Source: Victivallaceae bacterium
GTDB lineage: Bacteria; Verrucomicrobiota; Lentisphaeria; Victivallales; Victivallaceae
Assembly (NCBI GenBank): GCA_021647315.1
Contig: JAKIUY010000002.1
Span: 32,732 to 96,731, forward strand
Length of the DNA: 64,000 nt
Direction: 5' to 3'
In this document: positions 1 through 8,638 of the stretch, in pieces
Layout: every line of letters begins with the position of its first letter
Numbering within the stretch: the first letter of the stretch is position 1
Translations under genes and position numbers: made by a program
Notes under the pieces: model-generated
Database searches by the model: none
What the model saw: the letters and a program-made list of their open reading frames with translations, nothing else
What the model was told of the DNA's origin: nothing

Positions 1-2080
1 CTTCAAGTTCCTCTTCATTCAGATAACGTTTATGATTAATTTTTATTACCGGTTTTGAACTGATCAATACTCCACGGGCTCTGGCACTGCGCAGGGGCAG
101 TTCTTTCAGATTAATGTCAAGTTTATTGTCACCGCGCTTAACGTCGATTAAACACTTATAGATAGCGTCAGTTCTGGCAGTAAAAACTTCAAGGCGACAG
201 CCTTTCGGACAAATCATATATTCCCGTTCAGCAATATATTTATCAATAAAACAACGCTTCCCGTAGAATTTACCAGTTTTATTCTCACGATAAATCACGC
301 CGAATTCTATATCTTTATCATATTTTCTGAATTCATAAAGCCGGCCAATAAATATTTTATCAGGAATATTGATAACTTTGTAATTGCCTTTGCGTTCAAG
401 ACAGAGCAGATGGTCAAACTCATTACAGGTCACCTGATCATCACTCTTGACATTTTTGCCAATATAACAATTTTTCCGATCCCAACCGACTTTAATATTA
501 TTCAGTGCCACCGCACTTCGATCAACCTTATCCAACTCTTCGATACAGGTATACCTCGGGAACATCTCACCATATTTTTTCAGCAGAGCCTCAAGATATT
601 TAATAGCATAAGAGGTCAAACGCTTCAGGTGTTTCTCAATCTGGGCAATTTTAGCTTTAATATCAGCTATTTCACGTCTATTTTTATCAATATCAAACCG
701 TGAGATCCTGCCAATCGGAATTGCCAGCAATTTTTTAATGTCATCATCAGTAATTTCACGGTTGAGCAGGTGAGTAAACGGCTCAAATCCTTTGTAAATT
801 TCACTGATGACCAATTCCGCGGTTTTACACTCTTCAATTCGCTTATAAATTCTGTTTTCAATAAAGATCTGGGCAAGCGTCTTGCTATGCCATAACTCAT
901 TCAACTTACCAAGCTCAATCTCCAGTTCCCGTTTCAGGTACTCAACCAGACGTTCAGTATTACGTCGGATGACACTGTCAACATTCATCTGAACCGGGCG
1001 ATTATCACAAATCACCATCATATTGACACTGACTGATACTTCACAATCGGTATAGCGATAAAGCGCATTGACCATTTTAACCGGATCCTGACCACGCACA
1101 GGAACTATTTCGATCTCAACATCTTCGGTCGTATAATCATTAATCGCCGAAACTTTTATTTTATTGCGATCAACAGCTTTTTCAATTGACTGAATTAATT
1201 TTTCGGTTGTAGTACTCGCCGGAATTTCGCGAATAATCAATTTCCTGCCATCACGCTCAATTTTTGCTCGCAGAATAATTTTACCATTGCCCTGATCATA
1301 TTCCGAAACATCCATCAGGCCGCCCTGCTGGAAATCTGGATAGAGCTCAAAAGATTCTTTACGCAAAACGGCAATCTGTGCCTGCAGCAACTCATTAAAG
1401 TTATGCGGCATGATCGTGGTTGCCATACCTACCGCAATACCTTGCGTTCCCAACATCAGCAGTGACGGAATTTTTACCGGCAGTGCAACCGGTTCACGGT
1501 TCCTGCCATCATAAGAATCAATAAATTCAGTAATATCATTATTAAACAGCACCTCAAGTGCAAGCGGAGACAGGCGACATTCAATATAACGGGCGGCCGA
1601 AGCACTGTCGCCGGTAAAAATATTACCAAAGTTACCCTGTTTTTCAATAAAATATTCTTTATTCGCCAACACCACCAATGCCCCGCCGATAGAGGCATCA
1701 CCATGTGGATGGTATTGCATCGTATGGCCGATAACATTGGCTACTTTGTGAAACTTACCATCATCCATTTTGAACAGCGACCACAGAATACGGCGCTGAA
1801 CCGGTTTCAAGCCGTCATCAACATCCGGAATCGCGCGTTCTTTAATCACATAAGAGGCATATTCAATATAATTGCTCTCCATCATCGCCCGGAGATAACG
1901 GTTACTGCCGCGCTGCGAATCAAGCGAAGCCTCTTCCGTACCATCAGTCAATGCCTCGGCATCCTCAACCTCGACTTCATCAACCTCAACATCCTCCAAC
2001 TCTTCATTCAAGTCGTCAACATTGACAGTCTCCATGATTTCATCTTCTTCAGGTTGCAATTGTTCTTTTTTATCAGCCAT
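1..2080 (-). CDS. parC: DNA topoisomerase IV subunit A (GyrA/ParC family), 3' end outside window
   Basis: Breaks, passes and religates DNA as the cleavage subunit of a type IIA topoisomerase. The reverse strand from the ATG at 2080 stays open to the window edge (693 codons visible). It shows DGLKPVQRRILW, HTMQYHPHGDASI and SASAARYIECRLS, which places the catalytic Tyr at residue 165. Residues 1-55 form a very acidic extension before the usual start of the family fold. It lies 135 bp downstream of parE on the same strand, so both are probably co-transcribed. Calling it ParC rather than GyrA rests on the ParE-like partner; the C-terminal domain that would separate them is not fully visible. Confidence 0.9.
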   Translation of the reverse strand, partial: MADKKEQLQPEEDEIMETVNVDDLNEELEDVEVDEVEVEDAEALTDGTEEASLDSQRGSNRYLRAMMESNYIEYASYVIKERAIPDVDDGLKPVQRRILWSLFKMDDGKFHKVANVIGHTMQYHPHGDASIGGALVVLANKEYFIEKQGNFGNIFTGDSASAARYIECRLSPLALEVLFNNDITEFIDSYDGRNREPVALPVKIPSLLMLGTQGIAVGMATTIMPHNFNELLQAQIAVLRKESFELYPDFQQGGLMDVSEYDQGNGKIILRAKIERDGRKLIIREIPASTTTEKLIQSIEKAVDRNKIKVSAINDYTTEDVEIEIVPVRGQDPVKMVNALYRYTDCEVSVSVNMMVICDNRPVQMNVDSVIRRNTERLVEYLKRELEIELGKLNELWHSKTLAQIFIENRIYKRIEECKTAELVISEIYKGFEPFTHLLNREITDDDIKKLLAIPIGRISRFDIDKNRREIADIKAKIAQIEKHLKRLTSYAIKYLEALLKKYGEMFPRYTCIEELDKVDRSAVALNNIKVGWDRKNCYIGKNVKSDDQVTCNEFDHLLCLERKGNYKVINIPDKIFIGRLYEFRKYDKDIEFGVIYRENKTGKFYGKRCFIDKYIAEREYMICPKGCRLEVFTARTDAIYKCLIDVKRGDNKLDINLKELPLRSARARGVLISSKPVIKINHKRYLNEEELE

Positions 2081-2147
2081 ACAATAATAATGTTTAATGT
2101 TTAATGTTTAATAATTAGTATTCCAGTTTCAAATTCCAAGACGGATC

Positions 2148-2177
2148 CTATTCGCCGCTCGAAGATCGGCTCCCACA
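2148..2177 (-). repeat. Small dispersed palindromic repeat (TGTGGGAG..CGGCGAATAG type)
   Basis: Read on the minus strand, this parE-parC gap sequence resembles two copies at 35254-35281 and 35339-35368 (TGTAGGAGTCGACCTCC then GGGCGGCGAACAG). It sits between co-oriented genes, as REP/BIME-like units often do. The copies are diverged. Confidence 0.45.
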
Positions 2178-2215
2178 TTTCAGGTACCAAGCCCCCAGTT
2201 TCTAGTTTCCAGCAC

Positions 2216-4045
2216 CTATAACAAATTTTCCATAATATGATTTTTACGTTCCTGGGTATTTTTCCCCATATAAAAGTCCAGCATCTCCGGGATATTCCGC
2301 ATATTATCAATATTGACATCCAATAGCCTCATATCTTCGCCGATAAACGGTCCGAATTCATTCGGAGATATCTCTCCCAGACCTTTAAAACGGGTAATCT
2401 CCACCCCTTTATTAAGCCCACCAAGTTTGCCGATAGCCTCATCACGCTCTTCCTCGTCGTAACAATAAAATGTCTCTTTTTTATTTCTAACCCTGAACAG
2501 CGGCGTTTCCAGAATGTAGAGGTGTCCCGACAGCACCAGCTGCTCAAAATATGTCAGAAAAAAGGTTATCAGCAGATTTCTTATATGAAGACCGTCAACA
2601 TCAGAGTCAGTCGCGATAACAACTTTATTATAACGCAGAGTGTCAATATCCTCTTCAACATTCAAGGTCTGCATAATATAGTAAAGTTCATCGTTCTTAT
2701 ATACTTCATCAAGTTTTTTATCATAACAATTCAGCGGTTTACCCTTCAGTGAAAAAATCGCCTGGGTATAAACATCACGGCAACTGACCATTGAACCTGC
2801 CGCCGATTGACCTTCGGTCAAAAATATCATCGTCTCTTCGCCGCGGTTGGATTTGTCACCCAAATGATATTTACAATCTTTCAGCTTCGGAATTTTCAAA
2901 TTCATCCGTTTGGCTTTGTCCTTGGACTGTTTCTTCACCGCCTGAATCTGTTTGCGAACATGTTCATTACGTTCTGTTTTCTCGATCAACAGTTCCGCCT
3001 GCTCGCTATTGCGATGCAGATAATCCACTATCGCCTTTTTGACCGTACTGACAATCCAGCCGCGAATATCGCTGTTACCCAGTTTATTTTTGGTCTGGGA
3101 CTCGAAAAGCGGCTCTTTCAGTTTAACCGCCACCGCACCGACAATACCATCCCGAACATCCGCGGCCTGATATAATTTGCCGGTAAATTCATTCACTGCC
3201 TTCAGAATACCTTCTCTGAAAGCCGACAGATGAGTTCCGCCGTCATTAGTATGCTGGCCGTTGACAAACGAGAAATAGTTTTCACCGTAGTTTGATGTAT
3301 GGCAGAAAGCAAATTCGATAGTTTTAGTCTTAAGACCGATAATATCATAAAGTTTATCATCTTCGACCTCGGATTCAATCAAATCCTTAAGACCGTTTTT
3401 GGAATAATAACGTTTTTCATTCAGATAAAGCGACAGACCGCTGTTGAGGAAGGCATACATCCACAACCTTTTCTCCAGATAATCCAGTTGATAGCTGTAT
3501 TCAGGAAACATCTGATGATCGGGAATAAAAGATATCTTGGTGCCGTTTTTTTCATTCGTATCGCTTTTGACCGAATCCAGCAAGTTACCGCGTTCAAAGG
3601 TAGCACAATGCGATTTGCCGTCACGGAAAGATTCAACAATAAAATTTTCGGAAAGAGCGTTGACCGCTTTAGTTCCAACCCCGTTAAGCCCGACCGAAAA
3701 CTGAAAGACATCATCATTATATTTCCCGCCGGTATTCATCACGGAGACACATTCAACCATTTTACCCAGCGGAATACCACGCCCGTAATCACGCACTGTC
3801 ACCTGTTCGCCATCAAGATTGACCTCAATCCGACGCCCTGCCCCCATGATATATTCGTCAATACTATTATCAATAATCTCCTTGATAAGAATATAGATCC
3901 CGTCGTCGGGATGAGTACCCTTGCCCAGACGCCCGATATACATCCCCGGACGCAACCGGACATGTTCAAGCGAACTCAGAGTCTTTATATTATCTTCGTC
4001 ATATTGAACATTATCAATTGTGTTTTCGCTATCTGTAACGCTCAT
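2216..4045 (-). CDS. parE: DNA topoisomerase IV subunit B
   Basis: ATPase subunit of a type IIA topoisomerase. The 609-residue protein has a GHKL ATPase N-terminus (LEHVRLRPGMYIG, DNSIDEY, GRGIPLG, GLNGVGTKAVNALS) and a TOPRIM domain with EGQSAAG and DSDVDG metal ligands. A RFKGLGEISPNEFG segment follows. The length is that of short ParE forms without the GyrB insertion. AAGGATA precedes the ATG. It is the first gene of the parE-parC pair. Some species call this form GyrB, but the pairing and length favour ParE. Confidence 0.9.
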   Translation of the reverse strand: MSVTDSENTIDNVQYDEDNIKTLSSLEHVRLRPGMYIGRLGKGTHPDDGIYILIKEIIDNSIDEYIMGAGRRIEVNLDGEQVTVRDYGRGIPLGKMVECVSVMNTGGKYNDDVFQFSVGLNGVGTKAVNALSENFIVESFRDGKSHCATFERGNLLDSVKSDTNEKNGTKISFIPDHQMFPEYSYQLDYLEKRLWMYAFLNSGLSLYLNEKRYYSKNGLKDLIESEVEDDKLYDIIGLKTKTIEFAFCHTSNYGENYFSFVNGQHTNDGGTHLSAFREGILKAVNEFTGKLYQAADVRDGIVGAVAVKLKEPLFESQTKNKLGNSDIRGWIVSTVKKAIVDYLHRNSEQAELLIEKTERNEHVRKQIQAVKKQSKDKAKRMNLKIPKLKDCKYHLGDKSNRGEETMIFLTEGQSAAGSMVSCRDVYTQAIFSLKGKPLNCYDKKLDEVYKNDELYYIMQTLNVEEDIDTLRYNKVVIATDSDVDGLHIRNLLITFFLTYFEQLVLSGHLYILETPLFRVRNKKETFYCYDEEERDEAIGKLGGLNKGVEITRFKGLGEISPNEFGPFIGEDMRLLDVNIDNMRNIPEMLDFYMGKNTQERKNHIMENLL

Positions 4046-4424
4046 TATCCTTAACTATACTTTAAAAGGTTTATTTATACCCATTCGGGTAGAGTTCAAT
4101 TAGTTTTTAATCAGAGGCAATTGCCTCAATATTGCAGGAATTATCGACCGCAAACGAGACGGTTAGTTTCCAACAGGAAATGGTTCCCAGGATGTCGGGC
4201 CGGTAAATTCGGTCAACTGCAACATAACAGGAAACTACTATAACTTATTCAGAGAAAAAAACAAGTTAGATTTTCCCTTGTTTTTAAAAGAGCTACCACA
4301 CCAAGTAATGTAAATAATTTCCTGTTTAGATTAAAAATAAGATTTGCGAATGTAGACAACCATGACTATGTTAACATTATTGAAACTGGAATTATATTAA
4401 ACAATAGGCAAATAAGAAGATAAT
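4046..4424. other. Divergent intergenic region between parE and the DciA-like gene
   Basis: There is no convincing ORF here. It should hold promoters for both directions. GAGGCAATTGCCTC at 4112-4125 is a perfect 14-bp palindrome. The TACCC..GGGTA motif next to parE is listed separately. Confidence 0.5.
4076..4092 (-). promoter_or_regulatory. TACCC-GGGTATA palindrome upstream of parE
   Basis: On the minus strand this reads CTACCCGAATGGGTATA, about 30 nt before the parE ATG. Nearly the same palindrome lies just upstream of tatA (7175-7193) and the nagA-like gene (59807-59825). The TATA(A/T) edge could be a -10 box overlapping an operator, or the whole could be a 5' UTR hairpin. Confidence 0.4.
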
Positions 4425-4832
4425 ATGAGCGGATACAAACCGGCAAACAAAGCAGAATTCAAGGCACTTTATTCATCACTGGCCGCCTGGTATGGACAAA
4501 AAAGAGCCCAGGAAGAGATCGCAGCCTATTGCCCGCAACCAGTCTCTGCAGCTGAAACAGCCGAAAAAATATTTAAAAAAGTTGCTCCCCCCACATTGAT
4601 ACAGATGGAAAAAATCAAACAACACTGGAAAGAAATTGCCGGAATTCAAATTGCCAAAGTAGCCACCCCGTTCAATCTGAAAGAACAGATAATCTATGCC
4701 GTAGTCAGCCATCCGGCATGGTTACGTGAATTCAACAAAGGTCCGGTGAAAAAAATCCTGGTCGAAAAAATAAATAAACTCTGCGGCAAAAGAGTCTGCA
4801 ACGACATCAAGTTCATCCCCCAGGGAAGATAA
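4425..4832 (+). CDS. DUF721/DciA-like protein
   Basis: A 135-residue protein whose C-terminal half (LIQMEKIKQHWKEIAG, then VVSHPAWLREF and ILVEKINKLCG) matches the pattern of the DUF721 family. That family includes DciA, the ancestral loader of the replicative helicase DnaB. The N-terminal 55 residues are low-complexity and probably a linker. It lies opposite the topoisomerase genes and converges on the lactonase gene. Similar proteins often sit near DNA-replication genes. The family call is by pattern only and the replication role is inferred. Confidence 0.65.
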   Translation: MSGYKPANKAEFKALYSSLAAWYGQKRAQEEIAAYCPQPVSAAETAEKIFKKVAPPTLIQMEKIKQHWKEIAGIQIAKVATPFNLKEQIIYAVVSHPAWLREFNKGPVKKILVEKINKLCGKRVCNDIKFIPQGR

Positions 4833-4861
4833 ACACCATGACAGAATCATTTTATAAAAGA

Positions 4862-5974
4862 TTATTTTTCAAGAAACCTTATGCAGATTGGTTTACCGAT
4901 GTTCAGTGAATTTGCCGTCGGCTCCAGCAGGCCGGTCTGTTGATTGATTCTGAATAATAAAACCGTGTCATTATCCTGATTGCCGACTAGACAATATTTA
5001 CCGCTTGCATCAATATTGAAATTGCGCGGATTATCAATCCCCTTGTTTTGAAATCCCAACAGTTTTAATTTACCGTTTTCCGGATCAATCCGATAGGTAA
5101 CTATTGAGTCATGACCACGATTTGAACCGTAAAGAAATTTTCCATTTGGATGCACTCTGACTTCCGCACACCAGCTGACTCCTTTGAAATCTGATGGTAA
5201 CGTCGAAATATTCTGAATTTCAGTCAATGCACCGGTCTGGGCATCCTGGCCGAATACCGTAATTGTTTCGTCAAGTTCATTGATAACATAGGCAAATCGT
5301 CCGTTTGGATGAAAGGAGAGGTGACGTGGACCTGCCCCAGGTTTAAGTTTGGCAAATGGTGGATTATTAGCCTTCAATACTCCCGTTTTAACATCAAACT
5401 TATAGATCATTATTTTATCAAGACCGAGATCAGCAACATAGGCAAAACGGTTATCCTGACTCAGGTTAATACTGTGGGCATGTGGCCCTTTCTGGCGTCT
5501 GGTAATGCTTGAGCCATGATGCTGCATTGTGAATGACACTTCACCTAAACTACCATCAGACTGAATAGGAAAAACTGCGACATTGCCACTGCTGTAATTA
5601 GCCACTAATAGATTTTTACCATTTTTATCCAAAGAAATATAACATGGCGCCGCACCTGTGGATGAACGCTGATTGAGTAATTTCAATTTCTTTGTCTTTG
5701 GATTAATTGAAAATGCTTTGACTTGCCCCGCCTTCCCTTCAGCTACAGCATAGAGAAATTTGCCGGAAGGATGAATCTCAATAAAACTCGGATTCGAACT
5801 TTTTACTGCCAGCTTTAAATTGTTGAGCTGACCGCTGGCCAAATCCAATTCAGCATGATAAATTCCCTCCGCGGGGCTGTTCCTAGTATAAGTGCCGAAA
5901 TAGACATCGATAGTTTTCGCCATAACAGCTCCTTGCATGATAACAGTTAATAAAACAATAATAATTTTTTTCAT
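4862..5974 (-). CDS. Secreted lactonase-family beta-propeller protein (6-phosphogluconolactonase-like)
   Basis: 370 residues from the ATG at 5974, chosen because GGAAGG lies just upstream and MKKIIIVLLTVIMQGAVMA is a clear signal peptide. The open frame continues further upstream only into recR sequence. Repeated strands such as HPSGKFLYAV, HPNGRFAYVI and HPNGKFLYGS mark the seven-bladed propeller of the lactonase family (PF10282). Cytoplasmic members hydrolyse 6-phosphogluconolactone; the export signal here argues for a different, periplasmic substrate. It starts 22 bp after recR and is probably co-transcribed with it. Confidence 0.8.
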   Translation of the reverse strand: MKKIIIVLLTVIMQGAVMAKTIDVYFGTYTRNSPAEGIYHAELDLASGQLNNLKLAVKSSNPSFIEIHPSGKFLYAVAEGKAGQVKAFSINPKTKKLKLLNQRSSTGAAPCYISLDKNGKNLLVANYSSGNVAVFPIQSDGSLGEVSFTMQHHGSSITRRQKGPHAHSINLSQDNRFAYVADLGLDKIMIYKFDVKTGVLKANNPPFAKLKPGAGPRHLSFHPNGRFAYVINELDETITVFGQDAQTGALTEIQNISTLPSDFKGVSWCAEVRVHPNGKFLYGSNRGHDSIVTYRIDPENGKLKLLGFQNKGIDNPRNFNIDASGKYCLVGNQDNDTVLLFRINQQTGLLEPTANSLNIGKPICIRFLEK

Positions 5975-5996
5975 GAACACCTTCCAGTTATTCCCG

Positions 5997-6599
5997 TTAC
6001 ATTGCTGTACGGTTGCTAATCGCGACGGCAATGGTCGCGGAGTCAGCGTATGAAAGATCAGACCCGGCCGGCAACCCCTGCGCTAAACGGGATATTTTGA
6101 CTTTATAAGGTTGCAGTACCTGCGCGAGGTAAACCGCTGTTGCCTGACCTTCAATATCAGAACTCAAGGCAAGAATAACCTCAGTAACATTGTGCCTCTG
6201 TACCCGTTCAACCAATTCAGCTATTTTCAGTCTGTCCGCCCCATGCCCATCCAAAGGGGCAATTTTCCCACCCAGCACATGATAAACCCCTTTGAATAAA
6301 GCACTCTTTTCCAAACTTATAATCTGTGGGAAATTTTCCACAACACAAATCACCTCTGAATTACGCAAAAGCGAACGGCAGACATTACATTTTTCACCAT
6401 CCGAAGCAATATTACCACATTCCGGGCAGAACGTCACCCGTTCCGGCAGTTCCTGAAGCAACTCCGTTAATCGCTGGAGTTTACCTTCCGGCCACTTCAA
6501 CATCGCCAGCATCATCCGTTCCGCCCCCCGGCTGCCGACCCCTGAAAAACTTTTCAGTACTTCCATAATATTTTCCAGAGTTTCCGGATATTTACTCAT
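5997..6599 (-). CDS. recR: Recombination protein RecR
   Basis: A 200-residue RecR, the ring-forming clamp of the RecFOR gap-repair pathway. It has the helix-hairpin-helix (SFSGVGSRGAERM), a zinc finger with Cys58, Cys61, Cys71 and Cys74, and a TOPRIM domain (ICVVENFPQI ... LALSSDIEGQAT). The C-terminal RLAQGLPAGSDLSYAD is the Walker-B-like signature of the family. GGAAG precedes the ATG. Length is standard. The downstream neighbour is a secreted lactonase with no obvious functional link. Confidence 0.95.
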   Translation of the reverse strand: MSKYPETLENIMEVLKSFSGVGSRGAERMMLAMLKWPEGKLQRLTELLQELPERVTFCPECGNIASDGEKCNVCRSLLRNSEVICVVENFPQIISLEKSALFKGVYHVLGGKIAPLDGHGADRLKIAELVERVQRHNVTEVILALSSDIEGQATAVYLAQVLQPYKVKISRLAQGLPAGSDLSYADSATIAVAISNRTAM

Positions 6600-6655
6600 A
6601 ACTAAAACTTCCTGATTTTATTATTTAAACACGCTACATAATATGCGATTCCCTA

Positions 6656-7020
6656 TTATATATTAAAGCTCAAAAATATCAAGTAACGATCTTCAATAAT
6701 CTCAAGCCTTGGCTGAAGAAAATCACGGTGCGAAAGATCTTGAGCTATCGTTTGGGGAGCTTTTTTATGAGCATAATTCATGGCTCCAAGCCCATAGACT
6801 GCGGTACAATTAAAACAGCTAATACAATGTTCATGGTCTACAATGCTGTTTTTGTGATCAATACAGCCCGCTTTGCAACTTCTGGCACATTTACGCACTT
6901 AATACATGAATGTGGGTCAAAACCCATTTAAAACCATGAAATTCTGCATAGCAGCCCCAATAAAGCTCCAGCCGGCCAGAGGGTATTACAGAATATTCTG
7001 CCATACTTTAAAAAAAATGT
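6656..7020 (-). pseudogene. Decayed membrane 4Fe-4S binding protein
   Basis: Minus-strand translation across frames gives a recognisable C-terminus of a 4Fe-4S membrane protein: KYGRIFCNTLWPAGALLGLL, then a TAA stop, GFDPHSCIKC, a frameshift, CARSCKAGCIDHKNS, CISCFNC and GAMNYAH. Intact relatives typically have CNT.CP.G, so the Trp in CNTLW replaces a cluster Cys. At least one stop, one frameshift and a lost Cys in the last cluster (CTAVYGLG) make this a pseudogene. The membrane-spanning N-terminal part was not found upstream. Confidence 0.7.
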
Positions 7021-7174
7021 TCAACGTTACCTAGTTGCCTGCATTTGCAAATACCTGTTTTATGGTATATTCTTATAATATAGTATTGTTGACTGTTTTG
7101 CAGTATTATTTTTAATATAATCGTTTGGATTAAAATTTTAACCTTACTTTTGCCTTTAGAAAAACTGACTAAAA

Positions 7175-7193
7175 CTACCCAATAATGGGTATA
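7175..7193 (+). promoter_or_regulatory. TACCC-GGGTATA palindrome upstream of tatA
   Basis: CTACCCAATAATGGGTATA lies 20 nt before the tatA ATG. It is the second of three such motifs in the window, the others being upstream of parE and the nagA-like gene. Confidence 0.4.
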
Positions 7194-7213
7194 AAAAATA
7201 AGGAACTGTGATT

Positions 7214-7441
7214 ATGGGACTAGGCTGGATGGAATTATTGGGCATATTTTTAGTTGTTTTACTCTTTTTCGGTGCTAAAAGAATTCCTGACATTGCCCGT
7301 TCGCTCGGCAAAGCAAGCAGAGAATTCAAAAAAGCCAAAGATGAGATTATTAAAGAATCTGAAGAGTTAATGGATGCGGCTGAAAAACACGCTGAGTCAG
7401 AGGACAAAGCTAAAACCGAAGACGAGGAGAATAAAACCTAA
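7214..7441 (+). CDS. tatA: Sec-independent translocase protein TatA/TatE
   Basis: A 75-residue single-pass protein that forms the translocation pore of the Tat pathway for folded proteins. It has a short N-terminal membrane helix (MELLGIFLVVLLFFGAKRIP), the conserved FFGAKRIPDIARSLG hinge, then an amphipathic and acidic tail. The ATG at 7214 is preferred over the in-frame GTG at 7208 because AAGGAA sits 8 nt before it. tatC follows 148 bp downstream with a dispersed repeat between them. Confidence 0.93.
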   Translation: MGLGWMELLGIFLVVLLFFGAKRIPDIARSLGKASREFKKAKDEIIKESEELMDAAEKHAESEDKAKTEDEENKT

Positions 7442-7574
7442 ACAGACGTTCGTCTGAACTAATCCGCTTCAAACTTCACAACTATCACTATTACGGAAGC
7501 AGGCATGTCGCAATATTTCACTTCGTCTTTCGCTGCACTCAAGTATCCAGAAAGTGGCAAAATATTATGAGTAA
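7441..7574 (+). repeat. 134-bp dispersed repeat, family R3, copy 1
   Basis: Starts AACAGAC, continues CCGCTTCAAACT and TACGGAAGC, and ends AAAATATTATGAGTAA. A second, similar copy occupies 58788-58920 next to lysS. The core folds as CCGCTTC...GAAGCGG with an inner GCAAC-TATC-GTTGC hairpin that is better preserved in the second copy. It fills the gap between tatA and tatC. Confidence 0.7.
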
Positions 7575-7589
7575 GGATCTAAAGCAACT

Positions 7590-8507
7590 ATGAGCGTCCT
7601 CGAAAATCATAAAACTTTTATTGAACACCTTGAAGAGCTCCGGCTGGTCATTATCCGAATTATAATTACCGTCGCAATTCTCTTGCCCGTAACATTTTTT
7701 TTCGCTGATGATACAATACAGTTGCTGATAAAATATACCTGTCCTCCTGGATTTTCACTGCGCTATTTTTCGCCGATGGAACCGCTGTTTGTGCAGATCA
7801 AAATTTCACTGCTGGGAGCATTTATCATTGGACTACCCTATATAGCTTACATCGGCTGGAAATTTCTCGTTCCAGCTCTCTACCCTGAAGAACGACGCCG
7901 GATAAAACAGTTTGCGTTGTCAAGCTGGTTTCTGTTCATTGCAGGCGTTACATTCTGCTTCTACTTTATTATTCCGGCTATGATGCGCTTCTCACTCAGC
8001 ATGCAGAGTGATGAACTGCGACCAGCAATCGGCCTCAGTAAATATATCGGCATTGTCGGTATGCTGCTGATTGGATTCGGTGTTATATTCCAATTGCCTA
8101 TCGCGGTATTTTTTCTGGTTATATCGGGTATAGTAAAACTGAGTACTCTAAGAAAACAACGGGCCGTTGTTTTAATTATTATCCTGACCCTTTCCGCATT
8201 GCTCACACCGCCAGATATATTCAGCCAAATTATGATGGCAGTCCCCACTTATCTGCTGTTTGAATTCAGTCTTATCTTTTCATCCATAGCGATGCGGAAC
8301 CAGCAAAAAAACGAAACTTATGAATCAGAAAATATTCAGATGGCAGAAAATAGCGATGCGACTAACATTCCTCCAGCAGCACACTATGATGATGATTTGT
8401 TAGAACCCGATAACAGTTCAGCTAATTATAACCGATATCACAGCCGTATTCCAGTAAAACGCAAACTGCGCTCCAGGTCAAAACACGGCAGAATACCCAG
8501 GAAATAA
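7590..8507 (+). CDS. tatC: Sec-independent translocase protein TatC
   Basis: A 305-residue polytopic membrane protein that recognises twin-arginine signal peptides. The N-terminus has FIEHLEELR with the conserved Glu, followed by SPMEPLFVQIK, PALYPEERR with the second conserved Glu, and SALLTPPDIFSQ. Six membrane segments are apparent through about residue 230. The last 70 residues form a hydrophilic tail ending in a basic run (VKRKLRSRSKHGRIPRK), longer than usual for TatC. It follows tatA; no separate tatB was seen. Confidence 0.95.
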   Translation: MSVLENHKTFIEHLEELRLVIIRIIITVAILLPVTFFFADDTIQLLIKYTCPPGFSLRYFSPMEPLFVQIKISLLGAFIIGLPYIAYIGWKFLVPALYPEERRRIKQFALSSWFLFIAGVTFCFYFIIPAMMRFSLSMQSDELRPAIGLSKYIGIVGMLLIGFGVIFQLPIAVFFLVISGIVKLSTLRKQRAVVLIIILTLSALLTPPDIFSQIMMAVPTYLLFEFSLIFSSIAMRNQQKNETYESENIQMAENSDATNIPPAAHYDDDLLEPDNSSANYNRYHSRIPVKRKLRSRSKHGRIPRK

Positions 8508-8638
8508 ATCTAAATTATTTATAAAATTTCGCACATTAACAATTTTTCTGTTTTTTTAGTCTATGAGATTGCAGTAGCATATTTTCAACTATAGATTATG
8601 GAATCGTCTATTCGTAATCAAAAAAGGGGATTTGAAAC

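Noticed and set aside
3299..4054. A 251-residue plus-strand open frame opposite parE
   Set aside because: It lies wholly inside the antisense of a clear ParE gene and has no recognisable motif or binding site.
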